Source: Sphaerochaetaceae bacterium (lineage in GTDB: Bacteria > Spirochaetota > Spirochaetia > Sphaerochaetales > Sphaerochaetaceae). Taken from it: 47,343 bases of DNA. Every line of letters starts with the position of its first letter. The first letter of the stretch is position 1. Positions 1 through 7,528 of this stretch are shown here, in pieces. Position numbers and translations under genes: made by a program. The stretch is taken from positions 1 to 47,343 of the forward strand of contig JAQVSP010000005.1 in assembly GCA_028700425.1 (NCBI GenBank), in the 5' to 3' direction. The notes below the pieces were generated by a model, which did not search any database, had not been told where the DNA came from, and saw nothing but the letters and a program-made list of their open reading frames with translations.

Positions 1-1
1 T

Positions 2-760
2 GTCTATCCAGAGCTTGGATGCAGAAAGCTTGGCTACAAGGTACAGGATGGATACGGAATATTCAGCGAGGTCCTTTGTCCTGGCAAGGAGAAGGTGTTC
101 GAGGTGCTTGACCGCATCATCGGATATCTAGCGAGCATCTTCCCAGGCCCCTACATCCACCTCGGCGGAGACGAATGCCCGACAGACGAGTGGCAGAAGT
201 GCCCTGATTGCCAGGCTGTCATGAAGAAGGAGAGCCTGGAAAGCCTTGAGGAGCTTCAGGGCTATTTCTCTATGCGGGTCACTCAGATTGCGCGGCGATA
301 TGGCAAGCGAGCCTGTGGCTGGAATGAAGTGCTTTATAGGCAAGGGCCCTATGACCTTGATCCATCGACTCTTGTCTACTGCTGGCAAGGCCGCGAAGCT
401 CTGCAGCATAAGAAGCCCAATGAGCTTGTCCTTTGCCCAAACACTGAAGGCCTCTACCTTGACTATAAGAACGGGCCCTCAGCAGATGAGCCAGGGAATC
501 TTGGAGTATCGATGCTGTCTGAGATCTACAATTTTGATGGGGGAGATGAACAGTGCATCAAGGGCATACAGGCCAACTTGTGGACAGAGGTGGTGCTCTT
601 CCCACGCTGGGCTGAATACATGATCTGGCCACGTCTTGCAGCAGTGGCAGAATCCGCGTGGACGAAGAAGAAGGACCTAGGCCTTTTCATGGAGCGCCTG
701 GGCCTTCATCGCAAGCTGCTGGATAGCTATCAGATCAACTATTGCAGGACAATCTGCTGA
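2..760 (+). CDS. Beta-N-acetylhexosaminidase, GH20 family (5' truncated)
   Basis: The frame is open from the first bases of the window, so this is the last 252 codons of a longer gene. The GH20 signature HLGGDE lies at bases 158-175 and contains the catalytic Asp-Glu pair. Further GH20 features follow: a WNEV motif, a WQGREA stretch, and the C-terminal run GIQANLWTEVV followed by EYMIWPRLAAVAESAW that closes the (beta/alpha)8 barrel. Family members remove terminal GlcNAc or GalNAc from glycans or chitin oligomers, using the substrate acetamido group as nucleophile. The true start and any signal peptide lie upstream of the window, so the cellular location cannot be judged. It ends just before a terminator-like hairpin. 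Confidence 0.93.
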   Translation, partial: VYPELGCRKLGYKVQDGYGIFSEVLCPGKEKVFEVLDRIIGYLASIFPGPYIHLGGDECPTDEWQKCPDCQAVMKKESLESLEELQGYFSMRVTQIARRYGKRACGWNEVLYRQGPYDLDPSTLVYCWQGREALQHKKPNELVLCPNTEGLYLDYKNGPSADEPGNLGVSMLSEIYNFDGGDEQCIKGIQANLWTEVVLFPRWAEYMIWPRLAAVAESAWTKKKDLGLFMERLGLHRKLLDSYQINYCRTIC

Positions 761-761
761 T

Positions 762-793
762 AAAAAAGAGCGACTTAAGCGCCCCTTTTTTTT
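762..793. terminator. Bidirectional terminator between convergent genes
   Basis: An A-run, a short imperfect GC stem (GAGCG / CGCCCC around ACTTAAG) and an eight-base T-run lie between the stops of the hexosaminidase and the convergent mini-histone gene. It can fold on either strand. Confidence 0.6.
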
Positions 794-807
794 GACAAAG
801 CTAGAAA

Positions 808-990
808 CTAGCTCTCCATTGCGTTGCGTGCTTCCTGAATCTCAGCTCTTCTTACCTTGCAAAGCTTGGCAAGTTCACCAAGGGCTTTTCGAGCCCTCAT
901 TGCAGAAGCCTTGACTCCCTTCTCTTCGAACTTGGTGTTCTCCATTACGTAGACGTTGAATTGCTCAATTATCTGATCGTGATTAGCCAT
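808..990 (-). CDS. Small basic histone H1-like (Hc1-type) protein
   Basis: This is a 60-residue protein rich in Lys, Arg and Ala. Its second half contains KASAMRARKALGELAKL followed by R..EI.E, which resembles the conserved helix of the Chlamydia Hc1/bacterial histone H1-like family. Such proteins bind DNA and compact the nucleoid. The start is supported by a strong GAGGAGGT ribosome-binding site eight bases before the ATG and by a promoter at 1021-1048. It is a single-gene unit convergent with the hexosaminidase gene. The assignment rests on a short motif only; a small unrelated helical protein is possible. Confidence 0.62.
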   Translation of the reverse strand: MANHDQIIEQFNVYVMENTKFEEKGVKASAMRARKALGELAKLCKVRRAEIQEARNAMES

Positions 991-1020
991 AGTGTGACCT
1001 CCTCAATGTTTTATGATGCA

Positions 1021-1048
1021 ATTCTATCATATTTTTTTACTGTTACAA
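1021..1048 (-). promoter_or_regulatory. Promoter of the mini-histone gene
   Basis: On the minus strand TTGTAA (1048-1043), a 16-base A/T-rich spacer and TAGAAT (1026-1021) form a sigma-70-type promoter about 30 bases upstream of the start codon. Confidence 0.55.
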
Positions 1049-1126
1049 GAAGGAAAACAGCTATTTTGTGTCTAAAATGCGTGTTTTTCTATCTTTTGCA
1101 ATCTTTTGACATGCTTGAACCCTAAA

Positions 1127-2326
1127 TCAGGCCTGCACTCGGATTATATAGCCTTCCTTCACCCTTTTGCCTGTCTTGAGGTAGCAGACCTGGCAATGGT
1201 CGATATGGCTGACTGGCTCCAGGTTCTCATTGAGTGTCTGGTAGTCAGAATCCTGTATGCAGAACTCATCTGGGCCTATGTACTCGAGGGTGAGGCCGCT
1301 TTGAATCTGGTTTCGGATGTCCAGGCTCCAGATGCCAGGCTGCACTTCCTTTGAGATCAGGCCAAGGAACCTGTAGTTGCGGATATAGGATCCCTGGGCA
1401 GCGGAGCTTATGGCCTCTGAGTCGAAGAAGAAGCCAGTGGAGAACTCCCTGTGGCTCACATTGAAGATCTCGTCTCGGTACTTGAGGTAATCGTCATCTC
1501 CTCTTTCAAGGCTGTCAAGGGCCTTTCGATAGGCCCTTGTTGTAACGGCAACATAGTACAGGCTCTTCATCCTGCCTTCGATCTTCAAGGAATCGACGCC
1601 GGCCGCCTTTAGGTCTGCAAGGTGGTCGATCATGCAAAGGTCCTTGGAGGAGAGGATGGATGTGTAGCCATCGCTCTCGGCTATGGGCATATACATGCCA
1701 GGCCTCTGGCTCTCTTCCAAGGCCAGACGGTAGTCCCATCTGCAGGTATGGGCGCAGTCGCCCTGGTTTGCGCTTCGTCCAGTGAGGTACTTGGAGAGCA
1801 GGCAGCGTCCAGAATAGGCCATGCACATGGCTCCATGGATGAAGGCCTCTACCTCAAGGCCAGGATTGAGGTCCTTGATTCTCCTGATATCAGCAAGGCT
1901 GCATTCTCGGGACACAATGATCCTTGAAAAGCCTATGTCATGATAGAAGCCAGCTGTATAGCTGTTGAGGCAGTTGGCCTGGGTTGACAGGTGCAGTTCA
2001 GCATTGGGAAAATGCCTGCGCAGGATCTTGATGATGCCAGGATCGCTTAGTATGAAGCCATCAAAATCAAAGCCCTCCACCTTCTCCAGATACGAATCGA
2101 GACTCTCAACCTCACTTTGGGGGAAGAAGATGTTCAAGGCGCAGTAAAGCTTTGCTCCATAGGCTTTCTTCAGTGCATTGACCTCGTCCTTGTCTTCCAG
2201 GCTGATGTTCTCTGCATTGGCCCTGAGGGAGAAGTCTGAAAGCCCCATGTAGGCTGCATCAGCCCCATAGGCAAGGGCTGTGCGAAGCTTATCGAGGCTC
2301 CCAGCCGGGCTTAGGAGCTCCATCAT
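1127..2326 (-). CDS. U32 peptidase family protein, probable tRNA hydroxylation protein (TrhP/YrrO-like)
   Basis: The protein has 399 residues. It carries the U32 signature around residues 160-178: EAFIHGAMCMAYSGRC followed by LLS, with the conserved cysteines. It opens with the family's typical ELLSPAG and the GADAAYMG segment. Despite the peptidase name, characterised members of this branch (TrhP in E. coli, YrrO/YrrN in Bacillus) act in prephenate-dependent 5-hydroxyuridine formation at tRNA position 34, and others in 23S rRNA hydroxylation. The start codon overlaps the lon stop by four bases (ATGA), so the two genes are translationally coupled. It is slightly shorter than E. coli TrhP (about 450 aa). 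The exact RNA target is uncertain. Confidence 0.85.
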   Translation of the reverse strand: MMELLSPAGSLDKLRTALAYGADAAYMGLSDFSLRANAENISLEDKDEVNALKKAYGAKLYCALNIFFPQSEVESLDSYLEKVEGFDFDGFILSDPGIIKILRRHFPNAELHLSTQANCLNSYTAGFYHDIGFSRIIVSRECSLADIRRIKDLNPGLEVEAFIHGAMCMAYSGRCLLSKYLTGRSANQGDCAHTCRWDYRLALEESQRPGMYMPIAESDGYTSILSSKDLCMIDHLADLKAAGVDSLKIEGRMKSLYYVAVTTRAYRKALDSLERGDDDYLKYRDEIFNVSHREFSTGFFFDSEAISSAAQGSYIRNYRFLGLISKEVQPGIWSLDIRNQIQSGLTLEYIGPDEFCIQDSDYQTLNENLEPVSHIDHCQVCYLKTGKRVKEGYIIRVQA

Positions 2327-4908
2327 CTTCCACTCTCCTTCAAGGCCTTGGCAAGGGCTTCTGCAAAGGCCTGGGCCGCCTTCTGCTGGGGATCCTCTGC
2401 CTTCGGCTCCACAGGAGTCTTGTCAAGAGGATAGGCGTTGCTGGGGAAGGCAAGCTCAATGACCTTCTTCATATCATCCACAAGATGGAATGTCATGCCT
2501 TCGGTGATGACCTTGTCCAGCTCGTCAAGATCCTTCTTGTTGAACTTAGGAAGTATAACAGTGGTGACCTTGTTGCGCCTTGCAGCAAGCAGCTTCTCCT
2601 TCAGCCCTCCAATGGGCATGACCTTGCCAGAGAGCGAAAGCTCTCCTGTCATGGCCAGGTCCGGCATTATGGTCTGGTCGGTAAGCAGCCCAAAAAGGGC
2701 AGTGGCGATGGTTATTCCTGCTGAAGGGCCATCCTTTGGAGTGGCTCCCTCTGGGAAGTGTATATGGATGTTGTGCTGGTCGAACCAAGCTGGATCGAGA
2801 CCGGCAAGCGGGCAGATCGACTTTATGTAGGTGCGTGCTATCTGGGTGGATTCCTTCATGACATCGCCAAGCTGGCCTGTAAGGCTGAGATCGCCCTTGC
2901 CAAGGGTCTTCTGGGTCTCTGTGAGCATTACATCGCCGCCTGCGCTTGTCCAGGCAAGGCCCAAGGCAAGGCCGGGCCTGTCAGCCCTGACCACCTCATC
3001 CTCCTTGTACCTAGGCTGGCCGAGGTAGCGCTCCAGGTCAGAAGGCTGCAATGTGAGGGTCTTTGGGAAATCTGGCTTGGTATCGCGCTCAAGTATGAAC
3101 TTGCGCATGACCTTGTCTATGGACTTCTCCAGGTCCCTGACTCCAGCCTCTCGGGCATACTCATCTGCAAGCTGCAGCAGTATCTCATCGGGGAACTTCA
3201 GGGTTGCCCTCGTAAGCCCATTCTTCTTTATAAGCTTTGGAACGAGGTAGGTCCTGGCTATCTCAAGCTTCTCAGCTGAGGTGTAGCCTTCCATCTTGAT
3301 GACCTCCATCCTGTCAAGCAGCGGCCTTGGAATGGTCTCCAGGCTGTTGGCTGTAAGCACGAACAGCACCTGAGAAAGATCGAAGGGCAGGTCAAGGTAG
3401 TTGTCCCTGAAGTTTACGTTCTGCTCTGGATCCAGAGCCTCCAGCAGAGCTGCTCCCGGATCGCCTCGGTAGGTGTTGTTCATCTTGTCGATCTCGTCGA
3501 TGAGCAGTATGCAGTTGCGCTGGCCTGCGATCTTCATGCCCTGGATCACCTTGCCCGGCATTGCACCGACATAGGTTCTTCTGTGGCCCTTTATCTCGCT
3601 AGGGTCATCGACTCCTCCGACGGAGAAGCGATAGAGCTTCTTGCCCATGCTCCTGGACAGGGACTGGGCTATGCTGGTCTTTCCTGTTCCCGGGGGGCCG
3701 ACCAGGCAGATGATTGCACCCTTCTCGGTCTTGGTCTGCTTCCTGACTGCAAGGAACTCAAGAATTCTTTCCTTGACATCCTTCAGTCCGTAATGATCCT
3801 TGTCCATGGCTTCGCGGACCTTGGCCAGGTCAATCGGCTTTTCTGGGGACTTGTCCCAGGGAAGGCTTGCAATGAGCTCAAGGTATGAGAAGATGACTGG
3901 GTATTCCGAGGATACCGGGGGGATGATCTTGAGCTTTGAGAGCTCATTGTCCACCGTCTCCTTCACTTCCTTGGGGAAGTGAATCGAGTCAAGCTTCTTC
4001 ATGAGCTTGGTCAGGGCGCTGTTCGACGAGCCAATGCCCTGGCCATCGCCAAGTCCCAGCTCGCTCTTGATGATATTGTACTGGGCCTCGAGTATCTTCT
4101 GCCTCTGGGCCTGGCTGATGGCAGCCTCTGTCTTCTCTACAATCTCCTTCTTGGCCTTCTCCGAGACGTCCTCACGGCTTATGTAGCCCATGAGGTCGTT
4201 GAAGCGAAGCACAGGCTCAATGGCGCAAAGCAGGCCGTAGCGCTCTTCGCTGGTCAGGTTCAGGCAGCTTGCGATGAAGTCCATCTTGCGGTTTAGATCC
4301 GGGGAATTGAGGATTCCCATGAGAAAATCCTCAGAGAAGTAGTTGTACTGGGTGAAAAGGTACTTGCACTTCTCGGTAAGTATCTTGTCCATCATCTTGG
4401 TGTTCTCTGTCGAGGGGAGGAAGCCAGGATCCACGATCTTGGCCATGGCGTAAGGGTATTCGTCCTCCAGGAAGCTCACCAGCTTGACGCGGCTGATGGT
4501 CTTGATGAATACATTGAGCCTTCCGTCAGGGAAGGTTATGACCTTCTCTATGACGGCAAGGGTTCCCATCTGCTTGAAATCCGCCTGGGTGAGCTGAGTC
4601 TTGCGAGTTGAGACCTTGTTGATAAGGGTTGTGAGTATCTGCTCAGCTGTGGCAGGCTTGGCGAAGGTAGGAGACGCTGCCTTCAGCAGAGTCAATGCCA
4701 GAGGAACCTCCTTGTCCTGAGATTCCTTGATCAGCTTGATGTCCGCTGGATCGTTTACAAGAATGGACGTGAACAGCCCTGGAAAGACAGGGGAGTCCTT
4801 GAGCCCAAAGGGTATTACCTTGACAAGGTCATCCTGCTTCTTGCTGTCAAGAGCCTGTGAGACCTCGTTGTCATTTGCGTTTATTTGTTCGGTTGGTTCC
4901 TGATTCAT
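2323..4908 (-). CDS. lon: ATP-dependent protease Lon (LonA type)
   Basis: This is a soluble cytoplasmic AAA+ serine protease that degrades damaged and regulatory proteins. The 861 residues hold the N-terminal substrate-binding region (to about 290), Walker A GPPGTGKT near residue 402, Walker B ILLIDEIDK, and the proteolytic domain with nucleophile Ser in PKDGPSAG (about 728) and partner Lys in GGLKEKLLAA (about 770). The length matches LonA (780-880 aa); no membrane segments exclude LonB. The start is preceded by GGGAGA at a good distance. It lies 40 bases after the transporter gene and is coupled to the downstream U32 gene, so all three may be one transcript. No HAIR/CIRCE-like heat-shock operator was seen upstream. 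Confidence 0.97.
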   Translation of the reverse strand: MNQEPTEQINANDNEVSQALDSKKQDDLVKVIPFGLKDSPVFPGLFTSILVNDPADIKLIKESQDKEVPLALTLLKAASPTFAKPATAEQILTTLINKVSTRKTQLTQADFKQMGTLAVIEKVITFPDGRLNVFIKTISRVKLVSFLEDEYPYAMAKIVDPGFLPSTENTKMMDKILTEKCKYLFTQYNYFSEDFLMGILNSPDLNRKMDFIASCLNLTSEERYGLLCAIEPVLRFNDLMGYISREDVSEKAKKEIVEKTEAAISQAQRQKILEAQYNIIKSELGLGDGQGIGSSNSALTKLMKKLDSIHFPKEVKETVDNELSKLKIIPPVSSEYPVIFSYLELIASLPWDKSPEKPIDLAKVREAMDKDHYGLKDVKERILEFLAVRKQTKTEKGAIICLVGPPGTGKTSIAQSLSRSMGKKLYRFSVGGVDDPSEIKGHRRTYVGAMPGKVIQGMKIAGQRNCILLIDEIDKMNNTYRGDPGAALLEALDPEQNVNFRDNYLDLPFDLSQVLFVLTANSLETIPRPLLDRMEVIKMEGYTSAEKLEIARTYLVPKLIKKNGLTRATLKFPDEILLQLADEYAREAGVRDLEKSIDKVMRKFILERDTKPDFPKTLTLQPSDLERYLGQPRYKEDEVVRADRPGLALGLAWTSAGGDVMLTETQKTLGKGDLSLTGQLGDVMKESTQIARTYIKSICPLAGLDPAWFDQHNIHIHFPEGATPKDGPSAGITIATALFGLLTDQTIMPDLAMTGELSLSGKVMPIGGLKEKLLAARRNKVTTVILPKFNKKDLDELDKVITEGMTFHLVDDMKKVIELAFPSNAYPLDKTPVEPKAEDPQQKAAQAFAEALAKALKESGR

Positions 4909-4948
4909 CTATATATTCTCCCAAATTAAAGGTTCTTCATCAGTAAAT

Positions 4949-5626
4949 CTAATGGTTTTCCTTGTCTTCGGGTAGACCTTGGCTGTATTTTTCTCCTGCT
5001 TTGAGCCACTTGACCCCAAGATAGCATAGGGGAGTGTCTATAATTGCAACGACAACCTTGCAAAGAAAATACGGCCATATAAGGGAGAATATGAAAGGAA
5101 CATCATATTTCGGCGTTATCCTGTAGAATGCCAAGAACATGAATATTGTGGTGTCCAGGGCCTGGGCAACAATGGTTGAGACGTTGTTGCGCAGCCAGAG
5201 CATCCTGCCCTTTGTGGCCTTTCTGATCTTGGAGAAAAGGAATACATCCATCAGCTGGCTGATCACAAAGCCAAGCACAGAGGCAAAGCTCATTCTAAGC
5301 GTGGAGCCGAAGATTGTCTTGTAGGCCTCCTGGTTTGTCCAGGTAGGATTGGGCTCTGCGGCTATGCAGAGGGCGATGAAGCCAATCATCACAACAAGCA
5401 GGCCGCTGGAAAGCCAGACAAAGCTGCTTGCTTCCCGCTTTCCATATACCTCTCCTACGATGTCGCTCACCACAAATAGAATCGGCATGAAGAGAATCCC
5501 GACAGACAGCCTTATTCCTAGGACTGTTGTGATCTTGGTTCCAAGGGTGTTTGCAAGAAACATGAAAAGCAGAAAGATCCCAAGGAGAATCTTCTTTCTG
5601 TCATCCTGATTAAGCTTTAGTGTCAT
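4949..5626 (-). CDS. yhhQ: Queuosine precursor transporter, YhhQ/VUT family
   Basis: The protein has 225 residues and five to six membrane segments. It has the VUT_1 hallmarks: FLANTLGTK in helix 1, SDIVGEVYGKREA in the first cytosolic loop, and the late AQALDTTIFMFLAF and WPYFLCKVVVAIIDTP helices. Family members import queuine or preQ0/preQ1 for tRNA queuosine synthesis. I place the start at MTLKLNQ rather than the longer open frame, because family members begin just before helix 1 and a good promoter ends six bases before this ATG, which would leave no leader or ribosome-binding site. No preQ1 riboswitch fits between promoter and start. Confidence 0.88.
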   Translation of the reverse strand: MTLKLNQDDRKKILLGIFLLFMFLANTLGTKITTVLGIRLSVGILFMPILFVVSDIVGEVYGKREASSFVWLSSGLLVVMIGFIALCIAAEPNPTWTNQEAYKTIFGSTLRMSFASVLGFVISQLMDVFLFSKIRKATKGRMLWLRNNVSTIVAQALDTTIFMFLAFYRITPKYDVPFIFSLIWPYFLCKVVVAIIDTPLCYLGVKWLKAGEKYSQGLPEDKENH

Positions 5627-5632
5627 GCCTGC

Positions 5633-5661
5633 ATTGTAGTTGAAAAATGGCCTATGTTCAA
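5633..5661 (-). promoter_or_regulatory. Promoter giving a predicted leaderless yhhQ mRNA
   Basis: On the minus strand TTGAAC, a 17-base spacer and TACAAT are followed by only six bases (GCAGGC) before ATG. The expected transcription start is the A of the start codon. Confidence 0.65.
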
Positions 5662-5751
5662 CGAGGGCAAAACAACAGTTTACATTTAGCTTGGCCCTTG
5701 CATGAATGATGCAAGGCAATTCTAGAGGAAAGCAGCGAAAATCCAGCAGAA

Positions 5752-5789
5752 AGGCGAGGGAAGGGACGAGCCGCCTCTTGCCCTGCCTT
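5752..5789 (-). terminator. Possible terminator after the aconitase X operon
   Basis: A G/C-rich imperfect inverted repeat (AAGGCAGGG ... CCCTCGCCT on the minus strand) lies just after the aconitase X small-subunit gene. It lacks a long U tract, so its role as an intrinsic terminator is doubtful. Confidence 0.3.
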
Positions 5790-5800
5790 CGCTGGCCTTG

Positions 5801-6241
5801 CTAAAGGATCGTCACTGTTCCATCCTCGTCGATCTTCAGCTGGTCGCCTGTCTTGACAGTCTCAAGGAATTCCTTTCCAAGCTGGTCTATGGCAATCACA
5901 GGGCTGTTCTCCCAGACTCTTGCCAGCACGATTCCGCTTGCTGCCAGGGAGTCTATATGCTCTGAGAAGAGGAAGGCGCTTGGGTTGATTTTCATAGAGC
6001 ACACTGTCTGTATGACAAGGCCTCCAGTGGTGGATCCGATTGTCACCGGAAGACAAAGAGCCTTGCCTGTTATATCCTTCTGGAAGATGTCTGGATTGTT
6101 CTGGTCGCTGGCAATGACGGTCTTAGAGCCCTTCAGCACAGAGCCCTGGAATGTGGCCAGGCTGTTCACTCCCTGGTGGGACACTACTGCTTCGGCTGTG
6201 ATGGAGCCTGCTGCTAGGACTCTTCCCTTGAATGTCTTCAT
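5801..6241 (-). CDS. Aconitase X, small (swivel-domain) subunit
   Basis: The protein has 146 residues and matches the DUF126/AcnX swivel domain: N-terminal FKGRVLAAGSITAEAVVS, the GVNSLATFQGSVL segment, a central G-K-A-L-C-L-P-V-T-I-G-S-T-T-G-G loop and the late VIAIDQ motif. In type II aconitase X the swivel domain is a separate protein that packs against the catalytic subunit and closes the active site. Its ATG overlaps the stop of the large-subunit gene by four bases, consistent with equimolar production. Characterised bacterial AcnX enzymes dehydrate cis-3-hydroxy-L-proline; archaeal ones dehydrate mevalonate 5-phosphate. The substrate here is not determined by the sequence. Confidence 0.88.
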   Translation of the reverse strand: MKTFKGRVLAAGSITAEAVVSHQGVNSLATFQGSVLKGSKTVIASDQNNPDIFQKDITGKALCLPVTIGSTTGGLVIQTVCSMKINPSAFLFSEHIDSLAASGIVLARVWENSPVIAIDQLGKEFLETVKTGDQLKIDEDGTVTIL

Positions 6242-7527
6242 GCTTGACCTCCTATCATGGCCAGAAGCTCCTCATCCTTGTAGTAGCGAGCCATGGAATA
6301 TGTGCGCAGCTTGTTGCTTGATGTGGCTATCGGCCGTTTCTTCGTCAATGGGTTGCTTGTGTACATCAGCGGACAGATGCAGGCGAGCCTTGCTCCCGTG
6401 GCCATCAGCCGTGAATAGGCCTCTGACTTCTTGAACCTGTCTGCTACGTCAGGAGCTGTGGTCAGGACCGTCTTTATGGCGACCTTGCTCCTGCCGCCCT
6501 TCTTAAGGGCATCCTCAATGCGATCGGTCCAGCTGAGAAGCTGGGCATAGCTGAGATGGGGGCAGCCTATGAAGCAAAGGCAGGGCTTCGCATCCTTGTC
6601 CGGCCACATGACAGGATAGCTCCTGTAGACCCTCTCCAGCTCCTTGTCGTCTATCACATACTCCTTGAAGCCAGGCTTCAGAAGGTCCTGGCCTTGAAGC
6701 ACCGCTTCAGGGGTCAGGCCTTCTATGTGATAGAGGCCGACTGCCCCATTGCTTGCCGTGGCAGCTCCAAAGTCCTTCAGATAGCCCTTGGCCCTGTCGT
6801 CAAGCTTGTTGCCAAGCCACTTGTCCAGGCCAACGACATATGGAACATCCTCTATCACCTTCATGCCTATGGCAGATCCAAGGACCTGGGCCTCGGGCAG
6901 GCTGGAGGTCTTGATTATGACCTTCCAGGTCGCCTTGCGCCCTTCATCGGTGAGAAAGCCAAATTCAGGGGCCAGGCCAAGAATGCTTCCGAAAAGATCG
7001 AGCATTCCGCTGTTGCGGTTGCACCTTGCTCCAAGAACGCTGTTGGCGTAAACCACAGCAGAGCTCTCAGCCCAGCTCAGTATATCCCCTGGGCCGGGAA
7101 TGTTGCCCACCTCATCAAGATAGCAGGCGCAGGTGAAGGCGTTGGCATCCTTGATGCCCACTGCCTTGAGCTGCTCCTCATAGTGCTTCTGGGCGGTATA
7201 GAGGATCTTGCTGTTGATCAGCTTGTCCAGAAGGCTGTAGGGCACGTTCTCGAAATCCACGGGGCGAGGGTCGATGGTGAAGTCGCCCTTGACCTTGATG
7301 CCTGCCTGCACAAGCTTGTCCATTGTGCTGTACAGAGGCTTCAGCAGCCCAAGCCCGAAGCTTGTGACCAGATGCCCGCGGCTGTGGGTGACCTTGACAA
7401 GCCTTTTGGCATCGAACATATCGCCGAACATGACGATAGTCTGCATGACAGAAGCCATCACGGGTCCTTGGCTTCCATCAAGTATCCCTCTCTGCTCTTC
7501 AGTGAGCTCCATCTTTGGTGTGTACAT
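6238..7527 (-). CDS. Aconitase X, large catalytic subunit
   Basis: The protein has 429 residues and belongs to the DUF521/AcnX catalytic family. Visible marks are the N-terminal M.LT.E....L.G..G, the HSRGHLVTSFG stretch, TIDPRPVDFE, the central SWAESSAVVYANSVLGARCNR core, and several cysteines (near CACYLD, GARCNR and in the C-terminal third) that could ligate an iron-sulphur cluster. Members are dehydratases related to aconitase. It begins one base after the stop of the flavin oxidoreductase gene and overlaps the small-subunit gene, so the three form one operon. The neighbouring oxidoreductase suggests that a dehydrated, unsaturated product is reduced or that the pair act on a related metabolite; this is inference. 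Confidence 0.88.
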   Translation of the reverse strand: MYTPKMELTEEQRGILDGSQGPVMASVMQTIVMFGDMFDAKRLVKVTHSRGHLVTSFGLGLLKPLYSTMDKLVQAGIKVKGDFTIDPRPVDFENVPYSLLDKLINSKILYTAQKHYEEQLKAVGIKDANAFTCACYLDEVGNIPGPGDILSWAESSAVVYANSVLGARCNRNSGMLDLFGSILGLAPEFGFLTDEGRKATWKVIIKTSSLPEAQVLGSAIGMKVIEDVPYVVGLDKWLGNKLDDRAKGYLKDFGAATASNGAVGLYHIEGLTPEAVLQGQDLLKPGFKEYVIDDKELERVYRSYPVMWPDKDAKPCLCFIGCPHLSYAQLLSWTDRIEDALKKGGRSKVAIKTVLTTAPDVADRFKKSEAYSRLMATGARLACICPLMYTSNPLTKKRPIATSSNKLRTYSMARYYKDEELLAMIGGQA

Positions 7528-7528
7528 A

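Noticed and set aside
5627-5719. preQ1 riboswitch or a longer N terminus for the YhhQ transporter
   Set aside because: There is no pseudoknot-type motif and no room between promoter and start; the extra 31 residues do not match the family.
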